Below, in pieces: positions 26,318 through 35,620 of a stretch of 50,100 nucleotides of DNA. The position numbers were made by a program, and so were the translations under genes. This stretch comes from CAYRSS01 sp964426945. GTDB taxonomy: Bacteria > Planctomycetota > Phycisphaerae > UBA1845. The notes beneath the pieces are model-generated. The model was given only the letters and a program-made list of their open reading frames with translations, did no database searches and had not been told where the DNA came from. The first letter of the stretch is position 1; every line of letters begins with the position of its first letter. The DNA is taken from assembly GCA_964426945.1 (NCBI GenBank), contig CAYRSS010000027.1, positions 1-50,100 on the forward strand, given 5' to 3'.

Positions 26318-27310
26318 ATGCCGGAACTCAGTGCCACGCTGACAGACATCTACGGTTCGATCCGCGAGGACCTCGCGGCGGTGGAACGCGTCTTTGACGA
26401 CGAGATCGCCAGCGAAGTCGGCTGCGTGCGCGAGCTGTGTGCGCACATCCACGGTTTCCGCGGCAAGATGCTGCGCCCGGCGCTGCTGCTGCTCTGCGCC
26501 CGGGCGTGCGGGCGGGTTACGCCGGAGCATCATGTGCTCGGGGCGGTCGTCGAGATGGTCCACATGGCCACGCTCGTACACGACGACGTGCTCGACGAAG
26601 CCGACGAGCGCCGCCGCCGCCCGACGGTCAACGCGGTGTACGGCAACGTCTCCGCTGTGCTGCTGGGCGATTACCTCATCAGCCACGCCTTTCACCTCTG
26701 CAGCAGCCTCGACAGCCAGCGGGCCTCGCGGATCATCGGCGCGACGACCAACCGCGTGTGCGAAGGCGAGTTGCTCCAGAACTTCCACCGCGGCAACGCG
26801 GCGCTCGACGAAGCGCAGTACTACGACCTGATCGGCCGCAAGACGGCCGATCTGACCGCGGCCAGTTGCGAGCTGGGGGCGATGTACGCCGGGGCTTCGC
26901 CGTCGGTGGTGCTGGCGATGCGCGACTACGGCTACGCGGCCGGCGTGGCGTTTCAGATTGTCGATGACGTGCTCGACGTCGTCGGCGATGCGTCCAAGGT
27001 GGGCAAGACGCTGCACATCGACCTCGACCTCGGCAAGGCGACGCTGCCGACCATCCACTGCCTCGCCAACGCCAGCGAAGACGTGCGGCGGGCGCTGACC
27101 GGAGCGATCGCGGCCGGCGCGGCCTGCTCGGCCTCGCTGAATGGCCAGCTCCGCGGCCTGCTCGAGTCGACCGACAGCCTGAACTACGCCCTGACGGCGG
27201 CACGACACCAGGTGGACCACGCGATCGCGCAGCTTGAAGCCGTGCCGCCGGGCGAGGCGCGGTCGGCCCTGACGACGCTGGCGTCGTTCATTGTGGAGCG
27301 GCAGTTGTAG
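26318..27310 (+). CDS. Long-chain trans-isoprenyl diphosphate synthase
   Basis: The 330-residue enzyme extends allylic diphosphates with isopentenyl diphosphate. Both aspartate-rich motifs are present: DDVLD at 89-93, followed by EADERRRRPT, and DDVLD at 216-220 in FQIVDDVLDVVGD. FRGKMLRPALLLL near the N terminus is the usual substrate-binding strand. Small residues precede the first DDxxD, and the overall form resembles octaprenyl or heptaprenyl synthases, so a quinone side chain is the likely product. This fits the menaquinone gene mqnE found later in the window. A GTG at 26276 would add 14 residues; the ATG is preferred but neither has a clear ribosome site. Confidence 0.92.
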   Translation: MPELSATLTDIYGSIREDLAAVERVFDDEIASEVGCVRELCAHIHGFRGKMLRPALLLLCARACGRVTPEHHVLGAVVEMVHMATLVHDDVLDEADERRRRPTVNAVYGNVSAVLLGDYLISHAFHLCSSLDSQRASRIIGATTNRVCEGELLQNFHRGNAALDEAQYYDLIGRKTADLTAASCELGAMYAGASPSVVLAMRDYGYAAGVAFQIVDDVLDVVGDASKVGKTLHIDLDLGKATLPTIHCLANASEDVRRALTGAIAAGAACSASLNGQLRGLLESTDSLNYALTAARHQVDHAIAQLEAVPPGEARSALTTLASFIVERQL

Positions 27311-27339
27311 GGGCGCTACGCGTTCGCCGGGGGGAAGGG

Positions 27340-27356
27340 ACGCAGAGAACACAGAG
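27340..27356. repeat. Short interspersed-type repeat
   Basis: ACGCAGAGAACACAGAG consists of two related 8-9 nt units (CGCAGAGAA and CACAGAG). I have seen similar units scattered in environmental bacterial genomes. It lies between the isoprenyl synthase and the palindromic repeat cluster. Only one copy is visible here, so repeat status is an inference. Confidence 0.35.
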
Positions 27357-27400
27357 GGGCCGCTCTACCTCGCGCTCTTCAGCGTCCGACAATTCGATGG

Positions 27401-27479
27401 AACCACGGATGGACGCGGATGGCCCTTCGTGCTGTCTTCTGCTTTCTTATCTGTGTTCATCAGTGTCCATCCGCGGTCC
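27401..27479. repeat. Palindromic repeat cluster, copy A
   Basis: The top-strand arm ACCACGGATGGACGCGGATG (27403-27422) faces an opposed arm within 27450-27479 whose complement contains ACCGCGGATGGACACTGATG. The units are variants of a CGGATGGACRCRGATG core. The second arm overlaps the 3' end of the GxxExxY gene and supplies its stop codon. A related palindrome lies on the other side of that gene. Confidence 0.75.
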
Positions 27480-27867
27480 TATTCGTGTTTACGATTCGCT
27501 TCCAGTTCAGCCGGGGGCGTTTGAAGTTCAGAATAAGGCCAACCGGCAGGCCTGTGATCTTGAGGTAGTTGATCATCTGGCCGAGTTCCTGGTCGGTGAT
27601 CTGCTCGATGGTCTTGGCGTCCACGACGACCTGCCGGAAGGCGATAAGATCGGGGATGTACTCGCCGACCCTGACGTCCTTGTAGACCACCGGAAACCGC
27701 GGCTGCTGCTCAAAGGGAATCCCGCGCAGGCCGAACTCGACGCACAGGGCGTTCTCGTACGGCTTCTCGAAAAGGCCGTGACCCAGCGTGTTGAGCACCT
27801 CCATCGCCGCCCCGAGAATGGCCTCCGTTTCCCGTTCCAGCAGCAATCCCCCGGCCTCGGTGCCCAT
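27460..27867 (-). CDS. GxxExxY protein (PDDEXK_3 family)
   Basis: The 135-residue protein carries the family-naming motif as GLFEKPYE, followed by a nuclease-like core. Residues EYIPDLI and VVVDAKTI correspond to the PD...(D/E)xK positions, with Asp in place of the usual Glu before Ala-Lys, and GQMINYLKITGLPVGLILNF closes the fold. The family is assigned to the PDDEXK superfamily but has no proven activity. The ATG at 27867 has GGAGG four bases upstream, and longer upstream reading is only translated repeat DNA. Palindromic repeats flank it on both sides, and its last residues (TADGH) and stop codon lie inside one of them. It looks like a transferable cassette. Confidence 0.88.
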   Translation of the reverse strand: MGTEAGGLLLERETEAILGAAMEVLNTLGHGLFEKPYENALCVEFGLRGIPFEQQPRFPVVYKDVRVGEYIPDLIAFRQVVVDAKTIEQITDQELGQMINYLKITGLPVGLILNFKRPRLNWKRIVNTNRTADGH

Positions 27868-27886
27868 AGCGCCTCCAATCGAATTT

Positions 27887-27972
27887 GACCGCGGATGGAC
27901 GCAGATGTACGCGGATGCAGATAAGAAGAACGCCCATTCTTCTCCGCGTTCATCCGTGTCCATCCGTGGTTC
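27887..27972. repeat. Palindromic repeat cluster, copy B
   Basis: The top-strand arm begins ACCGCGGATGGACGCAGATG (27888-27907) and continues with TACGCGGATGCAGATAAGAA. The opposing arm, 27937-27972, is the complement of a sequence beginning GAACCACGGATGGACACGGA and continuing TGAACGCGGAGAAGAA. The arms pair imperfectly over about 36 nt around a short centre. The cluster starts 20 bp upstream of the GxxExxY start codon and shares its core with the cluster on the other side. Confidence 0.8.
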
Positions 27973-28348
27973 GGCGGCGATTCGCCGGTCCACGGTACCC
28001 GGATTCCGCGCCGCCTGCACCCCTCCGTCACGCGGTCCTCGTTCGGGGGCGGACGCTCCGCAGCCCTCACGATCCAGAGCGATCAAGAGCGGTTGCGAAT
28101 GCCGAATTGGTTCGTGCCGGACTCCGCGGACGAAGCGTCCGACGAACGAGTAATCAGGCTACAGCGGACCGAGCGCCGCATTGAGCAGCGGGGGGACTTT
28201 CAGGCCGCCCCTACACATTTGCGGGAGCGGCGGGTCGAGTACGACCCACCCTGCGCGGCTGGAGACGCAGTTCTCACCCGAGGACCAAGCCCGACCCGGC
28301 AGCAACGACGCGCCCGCACGGCCTCGCACCTGGCGCTCGGCCCAGCCG
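27973..28348. other. Intergenic DNA without a recognised gene
   Basis: The 376 bp between the repeat cluster and the acyl-CoA dehydrogenase stop contain several short open frames with no recognisable protein. One small palindromic element is visible (CGGACGAAGCGTCCG near 28128-28142). I see no RNA gene. It may be degenerate sequence accumulated at a permissive site next to the GxxExxY cassette. Confidence 0.5.
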
Positions 28349-29512
28349 CTACAGCGCCGCCACGCCCGTGATCTCCCGGCCCACGATCAACTGGTGAATC
28401 GTCTCTGTGCCTTCGTACGTGATAACGCTCTCGAGGTTCATGGAATGGCGGATCGGGCTGCACTCGATGCTCACGCCGCCGGCGCCGAGGATGTCGCGGG
28501 CTTCGCGGGCGACGTCGAGGGCCATCCGGATGTTGTTCCATTTGGCCAGCGAGACCTGCGTGTGGTGCATCTTGCCTTCGTCCTTCAGGCGGCCGAGCTG
28601 CAGGGCGAGGAGCTGGCCGAGCGTGATGCGCCGCAGGATGTCGGCCAGGCGGACCTGCATGTGCTGCTTGTGCGTCAGCGGCTTGCCGAACAGGATGCGG
28701 TTGCGGCAGAACTCCAGCGCTTCGCGATAGCACGCCTGGGCCGCCCCGATGCCGCCCCAGGCGATGCCGTAGCGGGCCTGCGTCAGGCACGACAGCGGCG
28801 CCCCTAGCCCGGCGGCCGTGGGAAGCTGGTTTCGCAGGGGAATTTTGCAGTTGTCGAAGAACAGCTCGCTCGTCACCGACGCCCGTAGCGAGAACTTGTG
28901 CGGGATGTCGCGGCTGGTGTAGCCGGGGGTGTCCTTCTCGACCAGGAAGCCGCGGACGCCTTCGTCGGTCATGGCCCAGACCACGGCCACGTGGGCGATG
29001 GTGCCGCTGGTGATCCACATCTTGGCGCCGTTGATCACCCAGTCGCCGCCGCGCTTCTGGGCCGTGGTTTTCATGGTGCCCGGGTCGCTGCCGCCGTCGG
29101 GTTCGGTCAGGCCGAAGCAGCCGAGGGCGGTGCCTTTGGCCATGTTGGGCAGCCACTGCTGGCGCTGCTCGTCGGAGCCGTAGGTGTGGATGGGGTACAT
29201 GACCAGGCCGCTCTGGACGGACGCGAAGCTGCGCAGGCCGCTGTCGGCGCGTTCGAGCTCCTGCATGATCAGGCCGTAGGCGACGTTGTTGAGGCCTGCG
29301 CAGCCGTAGTCGGTCAGGGTCGGGCCGAACAGGCCGAGCTCGGCCATTTCGGGGACGAGCTCCTTGGGGAAGCGTTCGTGCTCGAAGCACTCGGCGATGA
29401 TGGGCAGGACCTTGTCATCGACAAACTTGGCGACGGTGTCGCGGACGGTGCGTTCGTCATCGCTGAGCAGGTTTTCGATGCCGTAGAAATCAGGCGTCTG
29501 GCTGTCGGGCAC
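28349..29512 (-). CDS. gcdH: Acyl-CoA dehydrogenase, glutaryl-CoA dehydrogenase-like
   Basis: This 387-residue flavoprotein has the acyl-CoA dehydrogenase fold with FAD and substrate motifs GCFGLTEPDGGSDPGTMKT and WITSGTIA. Two features point to glutaryl-CoA dehydrogenase. The catalytic glutamate is Glu367 in TYEGT near the C terminus. The Arg that binds the substrate's terminal carboxylate in the human enzyme (Arg94) is conserved as Arg94 in ERADSGLRSFASVQS. Such enzymes oxidise and decarboxylate glutaryl-CoA to crotonyl-CoA in lysine and tryptophan catabolism. The start is GTG with GGGAG seven bases upstream, and a good promoter lies about 60 bp before it. No glutarate-pathway neighbours are present, so the substrate remains inferred. 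Confidence 0.88.
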   Translation of the reverse strand: MPDSQTPDFYGIENLLSDDERTVRDTVAKFVDDKVLPIIAECFEHERFPKELVPEMAELGLFGPTLTDYGCAGLNNVAYGLIMQELERADSGLRSFASVQSGLVMYPIHTYGSDEQRQQWLPNMAKGTALGCFGLTEPDGGSDPGTMKTTAQKRGGDWVINGAKMWITSGTIAHVAVVWAMTDEGVRGFLVEKDTPGYTSRDIPHKFSLRASVTSELFFDNCKIPLRNQLPTAAGLGAPLSCLTQARYGIAWGGIGAAQACYREALEFCRNRILFGKPLTHKQHMQVRLADILRRITLGQLLALQLGRLKDEGKMHHTQVSLAKWNNIRMALDVAREARDILGAGGVSIECSPIRHSMNLESVITYEGTETIHQLIVGREITGVAAL

Positions 29513-29574
29513 GGTCTTTCTCCCACGTTTTCACAGCCCCGCGGCGGACCGAGCCGCGTCCGGGGCGAAGGGCC

Positions 29575-29604
29575 ATGATAGTCCTGTCGGCGGGGGAGCG
29601 TCAA
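29575..29604 (-). promoter_or_regulatory. Sigma-70-like promoter of the acyl-CoA dehydrogenase gene
   Basis: On the minus strand TTGACG (complement of 29599-29604) and TATCAT (complement of 29575-29580) are spaced by 18 bp. Transcription would begin near 29568, giving a leader of about 56 nt before the GTG start codon. Confidence 0.6.
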
Positions 29605-29690
29605 AGGGTGGACGGGTAGGAGGCAGGTAAGAAGGTGAGAAAGTAAGCAGGCAGAGAGGTGGGGTAATCGCCCTGCCGCGGGGTACGCAA

Positions 29691-30317
29691 TCAGTGTCGC
29701 GGCCCGCGAGACCACCGCGGCTGGAAGGCGTTCACCGCCCGCAGCGCACGTCGCAGACTCTCCGCCGAGGCGGCCGCGACCGCAGGGTCCCAGTGTTCAT
29801 TCACGAACTGGGCCATCCGACCGTTGTAGTCGGGGCCTTGCACGCGGCTGCTGCCGCGCGGAGGCACGAGGTCGCCGCGGATGTCCCGCGATCTTGAGCG
29901 GGCAGCCAAGTCGATCAGCGTTCTCTTAGGATCTGCCAACGACTCGGGGTCCCGCGGGATCAGGCCGCTGCGGATACGCAGAAAACGTGCCATGGCGTCG
30001 GCGTGCGCGAGCAGCCACGCCTCGACTTCGCGGCGTGCTATCCGGAACAGGAGGTTCGGATGCGGCTCGGTGTGAAGCCACTCGCGAATCAGCGTTGACG
30101 GACAGGTCGCGCGGTCGAGATCGGTCAGGACCAGGAAGGGGGTTCCTCTGGCCGCCGCGTTGAAGCCGGCGATGGTGCGCTTCAGGTAGCCGTAGCCGCT
30201 CTCGCTGTAACAGGTGCCTACCGCGAACGCGCGATCGGCGGCTGCGAGGAGCCTGCGCAGGACGGTCTCGCTCAGCGCATCTTCGACGGCCAGATTGATC
30301 GGGATGGGGTCGGTCAT
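29691..30317 (-). CDS. TOPRIM-like small protein (DUF4276-like), partner of the upstream AAA ATPase
   Basis: The 208-residue protein resembles DUF4276-type TOPRIM proteins. The N terminus has an acidic switch residue in AVEDALSE (Glu12), followed by a helix. The second TOPRIM strand FLVLTDLDRA supplies the DxD pair Asp66 and Asp68. The stretch ARREVEAWLLAHADA (94-108) matches the conserved R-x-E-AWLLAD block of this family. The start ATG overlaps the stop of the ATPase gene by 4 bp (ATGA), so the two are coupled. In OLD and PARIS systems an ABC-type ATPase works with a TOPRIM nuclease, fused or separate, in phage defence. That role here is an inference; the fold assignment is by motif only. 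Confidence 0.65.
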   Translation of the reverse strand: MTDPIPINLAVEDALSETVLRRLLAAADRAFAVGTCYSESGYGYLKRTIAGFNAAARGTPFLVLTDLDRATCPSTLIREWLHTEPHPNLLFRIARREVEAWLLAHADAMARFLRIRSGLIPRDPESLADPKRTLIDLAARSRSRDIRGDLVPPRGSSRVQGPDYNGRMAQFVNEHWDPAVAAASAESLRRALRAVNAFQPRWSRGPRH

Positions 30318-31471
30318 GTGGGCCAGAGGAGAAGCTGATTGACGTCTTTCGGCCGCGTGCGCGACAGGGCTGCATCACCGATGGACAGGCCCGCATCGAG
30401 CATTGCGCGAACATCCTCGACTTGAGCTGCGACCTGCACGCGCGTGCCCTCGCTCTGCGGGGTGAGCAGCAGCACCTCCTCCGCGCCGATGCCCTTGTCG
30501 GCGAAGATTTCCGCACTATGCGAGCTGATCAGGACCTGTCGCTTTCGCTTCTTTCGGGCGCGGTGGATCAGGCCGGGAATCTCCCGAACGATCGCGGCGT
30601 TCAAGGATAGTTCGGGCTCCTCCAGCAGGAGGAGCGAATCCCCATCGAGAAGCGACCAGAGCAGGCCGATCAGGCGCAGCGTTCCATCCGAGAAGTCGCG
30701 CTCGCGCTGCTTCGCACCGTTCGGCCGCCAGTGTTCATACACGGCCTCCAGATGCGGCACGCCGCCCTCACCCGCATCCACCGTGTGGGAGAGCTCCTTC
30801 AGGAAGGGCACGGCCTTGGTCAGGGCCTTTTGAATCGCGCGCAATCTCGCTTCCCGCGTCTTCGTTGGGGTCCTCGCGATCCGCTCAAGAAACTCGCGTC
30901 CAAAGGGGTCGCCGCCGATGCCAGGCCCGGAGAATTCACGGGGGTGGCGAACGAGTTGCGGCACGAGGTGCAGGTAGCACACCGCGTTCAGAAAGGTCGA
31001 GATCTCGCGGAACCCAACGTTCGCGTTGATCTGTTCCAGGTGAGTCTGAGTCAGTCTAAGTTCGTCTTTCTCGTCATCCGCATCCGGCCGTTCGAGGATC
31101 ATCGACTTCCCATTCCAGACACGCTCGTACGCCAGCAGTGGCAGCCTGTCGCCACGGGTCTGCTGTCGGATGCCGATAGCGTATCGCCATTCGCTGCCGC
31201 CCTCGCCATTCCCACGGAGCGTCACGTCGATCTCGACGTTCGGGTATTTGCGCGCTGCCAGACACCGGATGCGCGACAGTCCGCCTCGCTCGCTCACGGC
31301 CTTCTGCAGGCCACCGCCGGCCTGCGCGATGTCCCGCAGGAACCGGAAGACGTCGAGCAGATTCGACTTGCCCGACGCGTTCGGCCCCATGATGAACATG
31401 CGCTCCTGAAGGGGCACATCTACGCTGAGGAAGTTGCGCCAGTTCTTGAGCACCAAGTGAGATACGTACAT
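30314..31471 (-). CDS. AAA_15/AAA_21-type ABC-class ATPase
   Basis: The 385-residue protein starts with YVSHLVLKNWRNF, the usual first strand of RecF/OLD-like ATPases. Walker A is GPNASGKSN (29-37), the signature motif FSDGTLRL starts at 260, Walker B is LLLLEEPELS with Glu284-Glu285, and the switch histidine is His318 in LISSHSAEIF. There is no coiled-coil long enough for an SMC protein. ATG 31471 is chosen because GGAG lies seven bases upstream and it starts at the fold; an upstream extension of 18 codons is not credible. Base composition is less GC-extreme than the neighbours; for example 31021-31080 is half A+T. Together with the TOPRIM gene it forms a two-gene cassette downstream of rpoD. 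Confidence 0.85.
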   Translation of the reverse strand: MYVSHLVLKNWRNFLSVDVPLQERMFIMGPNASGKSNLLDVFRFLRDIAQAGGGLQKAVSERGGLSRIRCLAARKYPNVEIDVTLRGNGEGGSEWRYAIGIRQQTRGDRLPLLAYERVWNGKSMILERPDADDEKDELRLTQTHLEQINANVGFREISTFLNAVCYLHLVPQLVRHPREFSGPGIGGDPFGREFLERIARTPTKTREARLRAIQKALTKAVPFLKELSHTVDAGEGGVPHLEAVYEHWRPNGAKQRERDFSDGTLRLIGLLWSLLDGDSLLLLEEPELSLNAAIVREIPGLIHRARKKRKRQVLISSHSAEIFADKGIGAEEVLLLTPQSEGTRVQVAAQVEDVRAMLDAGLSIGDAALSRTRPKDVNQLLLWPT

Positions 31472-31540
31472 GCCGACGCTCCGCCGGCGGCCTATGCGAC
31501 GGCCACCGCCATGATTTGCGAACAATCCTATCGACGAAGC

Positions 31541-31572
31541 GGCCTCGCGGAAACTACGGTTTCCGCGAGGCC
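31541..31572. terminator. Strong hairpin downstream of rpoD
   Basis: A perfect 14-bp stem (31541-31554 with 31559-31572) encloses a 4-nt loop, 35 bp beyond the rpoD stop. There is no T-tract on either strand, so it may be a non-canonical terminator or an RNA-stabilising end. It separates rpoD from the ATPase gene. Confidence 0.5.
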
Positions 31573-31606
31573 TGCTGGAAGCGCTGCGATTTGTAGACTC
31601 GGCCGG

Positions 31607-33425
<1,819 letters not shown>

Positions 33426-33433
<8 letters not shown>

Positions 33434-35300
33434 CGTATTGGTTACTTACGGACGGTGTCGGTCGCTGCGGCCGCGAGGACGCCTCGGCAGCCGGATTCAG
33501 TGTCGTCGTTCGTCGGGCAGCGCGGGCCGAGACAAAATGTCGTCGGCGCCGGAGGCTCTCCTGGATTTCGTCGAGCGAGCCGCGCTGTTTCGCGTCGGCC
33601 AGCAGCGAGATCTCGACGCTGCGGCGGATGCGCTCCAGTGCGAGATTCAGTGTCGCCCGGTAGTTGCCGCGGGCCTCGCCCGCATCCTGCAACTGGATGA
33701 CCCTGGCCGAGTCCTGCTCCTCGTGGCAGCACGCGAGCAGATCCTTGGCGTGCACATCGCCCAGTTCGCGCCACAGCGCGACGAGGCGCTCGGCGAGCCG
33801 GCGATCGCACGGGTCGGCGATGCGCTGCGGGTCGGGCAGATCGTCCACCTCAGCCAGCAGCGCCGGCTCGCAGACGAGCACCTGAAGCAGCGTGGTCCAC
33901 GCCGCCTGTTCGCCGTCGGCGGGGCCGGTCGTCACGGGCGGCGTCGTCGGCGGGGCGGCGGGCTCGGTCGGGCGACGCCCGCCGAGACGCTTCTCCGTCC
34001 GACGCATGAGGCGATGAACCTCTTCCGGCTCGATGCGAAGCAGCCGGCCGATCTGGTTGGCGATCAGCCCGCGGTGAATCTCATCGACGGCCTTGGAGGA
34101 ACAAGCCTCGGCCACCAGGTTGACGAACTCGACGACCGCTTCACTGCGACGTGCCCCGGAAGCGTCGGCTTCGAACCGCTTCCTTGTCTGCAACCACCGC
34201 AATTCTAGCGCGTCAACGGCGCTGTTCAACACGTCCGAAAAAGCGGCCGCGTCGTGCGCCGCGAGGAAGTCGCTGGGATCCTTGGCCCCCGGAATGCGGG
34301 CTAATCGGACGCTGAGGTGGCGAGGAACGGCCAGGCGGATGGCCCGCTCGGCCGCGGCGTCGCCGGCTGCGTCGGAATCGAACAGCAGCACCGCCGCGTC
34401 ACAATATCGTCGCAACAGGGCGACCTGCGCCTCGGTGAGGGCGGTTCCGAGCGGGGCGACGGCCTGCGTGAACCCGGCCTGGTGCAGGGCGAGGCAGTCC
34501 ATGTAGCCCTCGACAAGGATCGCCTCGTTGCGCTGCTGCATCGCGCCGCGGGCCAGCTCGATGCCGTAGAGGGCGTTGCCCTTGTCGAAAAGGACGTTCT
34601 GGGACGTGTTGAGGTATTTCGCGCGGTCGTCGACCATCGTCCGCCCGCCGAAGCCGATGACGCGCTTCGTCGCGTCGCGAATCGGGAACATCAGGCGGTT
34701 GCGGAAGGTATCGTAGAGGCGTCCGTCCTCGCTGCGACGGACGAGATCGGCGGCGAGGAGCATCTCGCGCCCGAACCCGGCGCGGCCCGCGGCATCGACG
34801 ATCGACGCCGAACCATCGCCGGTGAGGCCGAGCTGAAAACGCTCGGCTGATTCATCCGAAACCGCCCGGCGGGCCAGGTAATCCCGCGTTTCGCGCGCGG
34901 CCGGCGTGTCGGCCAGCAGCCTGGCGCGAAAAAAACCGGCGGCCCACTCATTGAGCCGGGCAAGTCCGGCGCGATCGGCGCCGCCCGCGGCGGGCGATGC
35001 GTCGTGCGAGGATCGCAGCTCGATGCCGACACGGTCGGCGAGAAGTTGCATCGCCTCTTTGAAGCTGATGTTCTCACGCTTCTGCACGAACGAGAACGCA
35101 TCGCCGGCGGCGCCGCAGCCGAAGCACTTGAAGATCCCGCGATCCGGCACGACGTTGAAAGATGGCGTCTTCTCGGTGTGAAAAGGGCAGCAGGCGAGGT
35201 AGCGCGAGCCGCGTCGCTTGAGGGCGACGTGCTCAGACACCAACTCGACGAGGTCGACCTGGTCGAGGATCGCTCGTTTGATGCGATCGAAATCGTTCAA
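33426..35300 (-). CDS. dnaG: DNA primase
   Basis: DnaG synthesises RNA primers for replication. The 624-residue protein has the N-terminal CHC2 zinc domain (Cys38, His41, Cys59, Cys62 in CPFHTEKTPSF and KCFGCGAAGD). It has the catalytic RNA-polymerase core with FPIRDATKRVIGFGGR, and the TOPRIM motifs VEGYMDCLALHQAG and LLFDSDAAG. The C-terminal helicase-binding region is divergent, as is usual. Translation appears to start at a TTG (35300) with no clear ribosome site, after a leader of about 130 nt that contains a 9-bp hairpin. Its 3' end overlaps rpoD. This is the classical macromolecular-synthesis operon without rpsU. Confidence 0.97.
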
Positions 35301-35321
35301 CGCAGCGGCGCTTTCGCGACA

Positions 35322-35356
35322 GTTGGACGGCGGCCTGTGACTAACTCCCGTCCAAC
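35322..35356 (-). promoter_or_regulatory. Hairpin in the dnaG leader
   Basis: A perfect 9-bp inverted repeat, GTTGGACGG (35322-35330) with CCGTCCAAC (35348-35356), closes a 17-nt loop and ends about 22 nt before the TTG start of dnaG. It could modulate ribosome access or attenuate transcription. Function is inferred from position only. Confidence 0.4.
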
Positions 35357-35434
35357 ACCACCGGGGTGCAGGACTCCCATGGGAGGCGGGGTTGCTCCCT
35401 GCTCGCGGCCTGGAAGTATCAATTCTGCCCTATA

Positions 35435-35463
35435 ATTATACCATCCCCAGCCCTGAACGTCAA
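35435..35463 (-). promoter_or_regulatory. Sigma-70 promoter of the dnaG-rpoD operon
   Basis: The minus strand has TTGACG (complement of 35458-35463), a 17-bp spacer and a consensus TATAAT (complement of 35435-35440). The predicted start near 35428 leaves a leader of about 128 nt. This is the best promoter in the window. I see nothing recognisable between it and the next gene at 35621. Confidence 0.85.
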
Positions 35464-35620
35464 ACCGGGTGGGGCGGGTCAGCCGAATCTGCGCGTCGGC
35501 CGAATCGCCGTGGAAAAACCAAGAATCACAGGCAGATTGAGGGCTCCCGGCGCGCGGCAAAGGCCCGGGGCGGCCGGACCTGGCCGTCGCCACGGGCCCT
35601 CGTCGCTGCAGGTCGGTGGC

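Noticed and set aside
27868..28086. N-terminal extension of the GxxExxY protein by 73 codons
   Set aside because: It is translated palindromic repeat and intergenic DNA. The ATG at 27867 with GGAGG upstream starts the conserved domain.
31472..31606. Promoter for the ATPase-TOPRIM pair (TTTCCG-17-TAGGAT on the minus strand)
   Set aside because: Both hexamers match the consensus poorly and the -35 would lie inside the strong hairpin, so it is not listed as a feature.
35431..35436. TATAAT on the plus strand within the dnaG promoter
   Set aside because: It arises because the -10 region is nearly palindromic. No -35 exists at the right distance on the plus strand and no plus-strand gene follows.
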